Assembly: GCF_000826545.1 (NCBI RefSeq)
Contig: NZ_CDME01000008.1
Location: 1,532,379 to 1,596,378, forward strand
DNA: 64,000 nucleotides
DNA from: Kibdelosporangium sp. MJ126-NF4
GTDB taxonomy: Bacteria; Actinomycetota; Actinomycetes; Mycobacteriales; Pseudonocardiaceae
Direction: 5' to 3'
The position numbers and the translations under genes are program-made. Numbering within the stretch: position 1 is the stretch's first letter; every line of letters begins with the position of its first letter. Positions 59,612 through 64,000 of the stretch are shown one piece after another. The notes under the pieces are model-generated. The model saw only the letters and a list, made by a program, of their open reading frames with translations, searched no databases and was not told where the DNA came from.

Positions 59612-59728
59612 TATAAATAAGGCTGATCGCCGGGCAGACGAGTACGAGAGATGGCCCTGCATTGGTGACGCCCGCGTGACGCCGCCAAGGCGGGGCCGCG
59701 ACGTCTCGGGTGCGATCCTGCGCCAGCT

Positions 59729-62700
59729 ATGCCTGTGCCCTTCAAGGTCCGTGCGCCGCGACCGGCGGCACCGGTGGTGTCACCGGTGCGGGATCCACGT
59801 GCGCGGGCCGTGCACCCGTCGGGCTCGGTGAAGGAACCCGCGCCGTCGGCGGTAGTCGGCAACGCGGCGGTGACTGCGGCGCTGGGTGGATCGCCACCGG
59901 GTGCCGGGCCCGGCTCGTCCGAGTGGGCCGGACAGCGGATGGTGGCCGGACAGGACCTGATCGGCAACCAGGCCGTCGCGGCTCAGGCGGGTGTGCTGCC
60001 GACCGGGAAACCGAAGCCAGGAAAGAAACCTGTCCGGAAGGCGACAGTTCCACCCGGACCTCGTCCCGCCCGGAAGGGCAAGAAGGGCAAGAAAGGCACC
60101 GAGGACCGCCCCGACAAGGGCACGAAGAAAGACACCGCGGGCTCGCCGTCACCGGACGTCGCCCGCCGCGGTGCTGGAGGCGTTGTCGGCCGTCCTGTCG
60201 ACGGCGGGAGCCCGGCTGGACCGCAGCGGCTGTCGCTACCGTCGTTCACCCGCCGATTCGACGCACCGGCTACCTTGCCGTCGCTGCGGGCGGACGCCGC
60301 CGACCGGGACGCGCTGGCCACGGCGGCGCAGGCGTTCACACGGCTCGTCGACCGCGCCCGGCGCGCCCACGACGCCCAGCTGTCGCTGCTGAACCGGGTC
60401 GGCCGGGCCGCTCTGGACCGCCACGGCCGACTGGAGAGCCGGACACGTTCCTGGGCCGCGGATGGTGAGCGCGAGCTGGACGATCTGCGTCTCCAAGCGG
60501 TCGGAACCGTTGACACCGCGTACGAGCAGGGGATCGTCGGTCTTGGTCTTGCCCTGCGGCGCGGTCGCGGGCTGGTGGCCGCCGCCTCTTCCGGTGCGTT
60601 GCGCCGGTTGCGATCCAACGCGGACACCGCCGGTCAGCAGATCACCGAGATCGTCGACGAGTTGGCGTCGAGCTACACCGACCTGCTCAACCAGAGTGCC
60701 ACGGAGATCACCACCGCGGCCGAGCAGGCGATCATGGCGGTCCAGGCCTACGGCACGTCCGAGCTGTTCCCCGGCGGGAAGACGCCCCTGGTGGAGGCCG
60801 AGAACGAGGCACGCCGCAAAGTCGTCCCCGGCCTGGCAAAGGCGGCCGTGGCGGCGCTGAACACGGCATCGGACAAGCAGTCGGAGGCTTACCGCAAGCA
60901 GATTGCCGTGGTACGCGAGCAGTTCAGCAAGAGCGAGCTGGCCACAGCGCTGACCACGCGTAAGAACGAGATCGGCACGAAGGGCCGGGCCGCGGTGGAG
61001 AGGGCGACCCGCACGGCCTACGGCGCGCTCACCAAGCAGGCCGCGAGCGGTCGCGAGGCGCTGCGTCGGATGGCCGGTGACGCCCGCAAGTCGATCGAGC
61101 TACGGCACAAGGCGGCCCGAGCCCAGCTGACCACCCAGTCCGACGGGCTGGTGCACAGCTCGCACACGCAGACAGACGCGGAGCTGACCAGCCTGGAGAC
61201 GGCCGCGACGAATGGGTTGCCCGCGTTCGATCGCGTGGTCACCGCGGTACGCGACGGGCTCAAACTGGCGGCGAAGAACGGCGCGGACAGCCTGCGCCGG
61301 TCCACGGAGAAGGCCGCCGGAGACACCGGACCGAAGGTGGACCAGCTCGGCACCATGCAGCGACGCCTGGTGGTCCAGGCCGACGCATCGGCCGACGCGT
61401 CGGTGAAGAAGGCCGAGCGGGCCGCGATCCTGGGCGCCGAGCGGGCGCGCGTGGCGGCGGCGGGAGCGCTGCGTGAGACGGGTGCCGGTGGCGCGCAAGG
61501 GATCGGCGACTTCGTTGGCAGGCACGACGAGTCGTTCGCGGCCACGGCTGGCGGCGTCCGCCAGGCCGCGGACGGGTGGGCCACGCCGCTGACGAAGGTG
61601 TTCGGCGAGGCGGTCCGCAAGACCAAGGCGGCGATGACCGGACCGTTCACCGAGTGGAAGACAACGACGATCCAAGAGCGGACCGACTTCATCGGCAAGG
61701 TCTTCACGCCGCATCTGAACCCGGCCACGTTGTTCGCCGCCCCGGTCGACGAGGCCGCCGACAAGGTGAGGCACGACCTGGAGGAGCGGGAATCCCGCCT
61801 GGAGGCCGCGTTCGAGCACACCTGGGGCACCGACGAGGAGGGCGTGTCGAACGCGCTGCGCGGACTGACACCCACGCAGGGGCGCGCGCTGCGCTGGCTG
61901 TACGAAAGCAAGCACGGCTCGCTCGATGCGGAGTTGCGCGACGAACTCAGCGGCTCGGACCTCACATCCGCGTTCGCCTACCTGCGCGGCGACCAGGTCG
62001 CAGGCGCCAAGGCCGAGCTGGACGCGTCCATCCACTGGTACAACGACGAGGAAGCGCGCATCGAGAACACCATGCGCAACCTCAAGCCCGAGGAGCTCGA
62101 TCAGCTCAAGGGCAGCAAGGAAGGCGCGACGGCGCTCGCCGAAGTGCGCGACAACCTCGGCGGCACCGACCTGAAAGTGTTCGACGCACTCGCGGCAGGC
62201 AACCAGAACCTCGCGGACGCGTTCCGGATGAAGGACAAGATCGACGACGCGCGCCGATCCGCCGACCTCGACGCGATCCACGACGTCTTCATCCAGTACG
62301 GCAAGGCCCCCACCGAGCGCGGCCGTGCCCAGGCCACTGCGGACGAGCGCAGGGTGGCGGTGCAGCGCGAGTTCGCGGGCATCGTCAGCGGCACCGAGCG
62401 TGGCACGGCTTCGATCTCGCCGCAGCAGGCCGCAGCCGCGGTCGAGAAGTACGCGCTCGCACCGATCACGGTGACCATCGCCGGGCCAGACGGCACCACG
62501 CAGAAGGTGACGCGCGAGGTCACCGGCGCGAACCGGAACCTCGCGGTCGCGCTCATCCACGGCGGCGAGAACACCGTGGCCGCGCGTGCGGCCCGGCTCG
62601 GCGTGGAGACGCAACGGGCCGGTGGGCCGAACATGGTCAAACTGGACGCCGCACTGGTCGACCAGCGGCTCAAGCCGGGCGCGGTGCCGGAGGAGGAGCG

Positions 62701-64000
62701 CAAGAAGGCGCTGGAGGAACGAAACCAGGTCTTCCAGAAGTACGCCGCCGACTACGGCGGCGCCGACCAGGCAGGCGCGGCAGCGTCCGCGAAGGCGTTC
62801 CTGGAGGGCCGGTTGCGCGCCGCGTACGGCGGCGACAAGGACGCGGGCGAGCTTGCCGTCCGCCTCGCGCACGAGCAGTACCCGACACCGAAGACGGCCG
62901 CGCTGGCCATGAAGTACGCCTCGGCGGGCGCGGGCACCAACGAAGAGTTGATGTTCCGGTTCGTCGAGCGGATGGACCGCGAGGAGATCGCCGCGATGCG
63001 CGGCGAGTACCACAAGCTCACCGGCTCCGAGCTGGACGACGACCTCGGAACGTTCGGCGGCAAGGGCTGGTTCACCGAGCTCTCCGGCGACGAGCGGCTG
63101 CGGATGGAGGTGGCGCTGCTCGGTGTGCCCCGCAACGACCGGGAACGCGCCGAGGTCGCCGCGTTTCGCATCCAGCAGCAGCGGGACGAGACCGGCGGGT
63201 TCGGCGCCTGGCTGGCCGAGGACAGCATGGCGGACCGGTCGTTGGCGTCAGCGCAGTCCCGGCTCACCGCCTCGCTGGGCGGCGCGACTGTGCGTGTCGA
63301 CGACAAGGGCAACCCGGTCTGGACCGACGCGGCGGGCCGCCCGATGGCCGCGGGCGGCACCATGTTCGACAAGGATGATGGCAAGTTCGCGGGCAAGGAC
63401 CCGCGCGAGTTCGCCTCCGCCGTACACGTCAGCAAACTGGCGGCCGAGAACTACGCCGCCAAGGTCGACAGTTTCGCCACCTACCTGACCACCGCGGTCA
63501 TGGTGATCGGTGCGATCGCCGCTGCCGTGGCCACGGTCGCCACCGGCGGCGCCGCGAGCCCGCTGCTGATGCTCGCCATCGCCGGTCTGACCGGTGTCAG
63601 TTCGATGGCGGTGCACAGCGCCGTCAGTGGCGGCCGGTACGGCTGGGAAGAGGCCGCGGTCGACCTCGGCTTGACCGCGGTGCAGGCGATCACCGCCGGA
63701 ATCGGCCAGCACCTGTCCATTGTGGCGCGTGGTGGCGCACAGAGCCTGGCCGCCGGGATGACCACGTTGCGGCCGGTGCAGAACCTCGCCAACACGATGG
63801 GCGTCATCACCGGCAGCGCGCTCGGCGACCTGCTGGTGATCGGCGCCGCTACCGGCGGGCTGAGCGGCCTCGGCGGTGCCCTGTTCGACGAGGCGACGTG
63901 GAGCAAGGGCCTCGGGCACGGATTCCTGGCGCTGCTGCAAGGCGCGCTCACCGGCGCGCTCGCGGGCACGGTCAGCACCGTGACGTCACAGGCCTTCGAG
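59729..64000 (+). CDS. Giant annexin-repeat protein with GN-x-AV motifs, 3'-truncated
   Basis: The frame opens at the ATG at 59729 and is uninterrupted for 1,424 codons to the window end. The N-terminus holds two GN-x-AV motifs (VVGNAAVTAAL near residue 43; LIGNQAVAAQAG near 80), as found before DUF4157 and in contractile-injection-system-linked proteins of actinobacteria. A Lys/Pro-rich tract follows (about 92-140), then long helical/coiled-coil sequence (about 170-690). Annexin-type repeats lie at about 690-760 (GTDEEGVSNALRGLTPTQGRALRWLY, ELRDELSGSDL) and about 1065-1120 (GAGTNEELMFRFVERM, GEYHKLTGSELDDDL). Hydrophobic helices at about 1255-1290 and a Gly/Ala-rich tail resemble polymorphic-toxin pre-toxin segments. 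The final domain lies outside the window. Confidence 0.8.
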   Translation, partial: MPVPFKVRAPRPAAPVVSPVRDPRARAVHPSGSVKEPAPSAVVGNAAVTAALGGSPPGAGPGSSEWAGQRMVAGQDLIGNQAVAAQAGVLPTGKPKPGKKPVRKATVPPGPRPARKGKKGKKGTEDRPDKGTKKDTAGSPSPDVARRGAGGVVGRPVDGGSPAGPQRLSLPSFTRRFDAPATLPSLRADAADRDALATAAQAFTRLVDRARRAHDAQLSLLNRVGRAALDRHGRLESRTRSWAADGERELDDLRLQAVGTVDTAYEQGIVGLGLALRRGRGLVAAASSGALRRLRSNADTAGQQITEIVDELASSYTDLLNQSATEITTAAEQAIMAVQAYGTSELFPGGKTPLVEAENEARRKVVPGLAKAAVAALNTASDKQSEAYRKQIAVVREQFSKSELATALTTRKNEIGTKGRAAVERATRTAYGALTKQAASGREALRRMAGDARKSIELRHKAARAQLTTQSDGLVHSSHTQTDAELTSLETAATNGLPAFDRVVTAVRDGLKLAAKNGADSLRRSTEKAAGDTGPKVDQLGTMQRRLVVQADASADASVKKAERAAILGAERARVAAAGALRETGAGGAQGIGDFVGRHDESFAATAGGVRQAADGWATPLTKVFGEAVRKTKAAMTGPFTEWKTTTIQERTDFIGKVFTPHLNPATLFAAPVDEAADKVRHDLEERESRLEAAFEHTWGTDEEGVSNALRGLTPTQGRALRWLYESKHGSLDAELRDELSGSDLTSAFAYLRGDQVAGAKAELDASIHWYNDEEARIENTMRNLKPEELDQLKGSKEGATALAEVRDNLGGTDLKVFDALAAGNQNLADAFRMKDKIDDARRSADLDAIHDVFIQYGKAPTERGRAQATADERRVAVQREFAGIVSGTERGTASISPQQAAAAVEKYALAPITVTIAGPDGTTQKVTREVTGANRNLAVALIHGGENTVAARAARLGVETQRAGGPNMVKLDAALVDQRLKPGAVPEEERKKALEERNQVFQKYAADYGGADQAGAAASAKAFLEGRLRAAYGGDKDAGELAVRLAHEQYPTPKTAALAMKYASAGAGTNEELMFRFVERMDREEIAAMRGEYHKLTGSELDDDLGTFGGKGWFTELSGDERLRMEVALLGVPRNDRERAEVAAFRIQQQRDETGGFGAWLAEDSMADRSLASAQSRLTASLGGATVRVDDKGNPVWTDAAGRPMAAGGTMFDKDDGKFAGKDPREFASAVHVSKLAAENYAAKVDSFATYLTTAVMVIGAIAAAVATVATGGAASPLLMLAIAGLTGVSSMAVHSAVSGGRYGWEEAAVDLGLTAVQAITAGIGQHLSIVARGGAQSLAAGMTTLRPVQNLANTMGVITGSALGDLLVIGAATGGLSGLGGALFDEATWSKGLGHGFLALLQGALTGALAGTVSTVTSQAFE

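Overview
The window looks like chromosomal DNA from a high-GC, multicellular-type actinobacterium, most likely a member of the Pseudonocardiales. The evidence is the very high G+C and strong third-position GC bias, frequent GTG/TTG starts, an F420-dependent oxidoreductase, UdgX, several GAF-ANTAR regulators, an ECF41-type sigma factor, many STAND/AfsR-like regulators and large secreted multidomain hydrolases. No ribosomal operon, origin or complete phage is present. The family assignment is inference.

Layout. 1-7 kb: three secreted enzymes in a row (a truncated Ig-like/glycosidase-like protein, a type B carboxylesterase, and a spherulin-4-like protein that ends in a PD-(D/E)xK nuclease-like domain). 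7-17 kb: housekeeping and stress metabolism (small conserved proteins, F420-dependent oxidoreductase, type II NADH dehydrogenase, aconitase, succinate-semialdehyde dehydrogenase, Ppx/GppA phosphatase). 16.7-19.3 kb: four GAF/ANTAR antiterminator-type proteins. 19.4-27.3 kb: UdgX, a secreted DUF6801 protein, a 987-residue secreted sugar-oxidase/CBM/DUF1080 protein, and a MalT-like LuxR regulator split by a frameshift. 27.4-29.3 kb: an accessory patch with three non-standard tRNA genes (Trp, Gly, Asp), a 46-codon ORF with a strong ribosome-binding site, a terminator and a long RNA-type hairpin. 29.3-35.5 kb: regulator/target pairs (HxlR with thioesterase, XRE-STAND regulator, TetR with DUF4267 membrane protein, ECF41 sigma with AhpD-like protein).

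35.8-45.1 kb is the most striking region: an eight-gene, tightly overlapping operon encoding an FHA-winged-helix protein, a soluble Ser/Thr kinase, a membrane protein with a J-like N-terminus, a GrpE-like protein, an Hsp70 homologue, a TPR/OmpA-like membrane protein and a NarL-type sensor kinase/response regulator. It resembles a private chaperone machine joined to two kinds of phospho-signalling.

45.2-46.5 kb holds a GNAT acetyltransferase and an extra IF-1 gene behind a WhiB7-like promoter, a 19-codon leader peptide and a hairpin that can hide the acetyltransferase ribosome-binding site: a likely antibiotic-sensing attenuator. 46.5-55.2 kb contains a 918-bp non-coding element with terminal inverted repeats and 16-bp tandem repeats. 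A ~320-bp part of it recurs inverted at 54.5 kb, so the two copies bracket a 7.3-kb block (unknown protein, GntR/ABC transporter operon, cyclase-like STAND protein). The right-hand copy abuts a broken Cdc48-N-like gene. 55.2-59.6 kb: a lipoprotein with a BPL_N/amidotransferase-like fold, TetR, a duplicated-domain lipoprotein, a membrane protein and an SDR with paired operators. 59.7 kb to the end: a >1,424-residue annexin-repeat protein with GN-x-AV motifs and a hydrophobic C-terminal segment, probably cargo of a contractile injection or related export system; it runs off the window.
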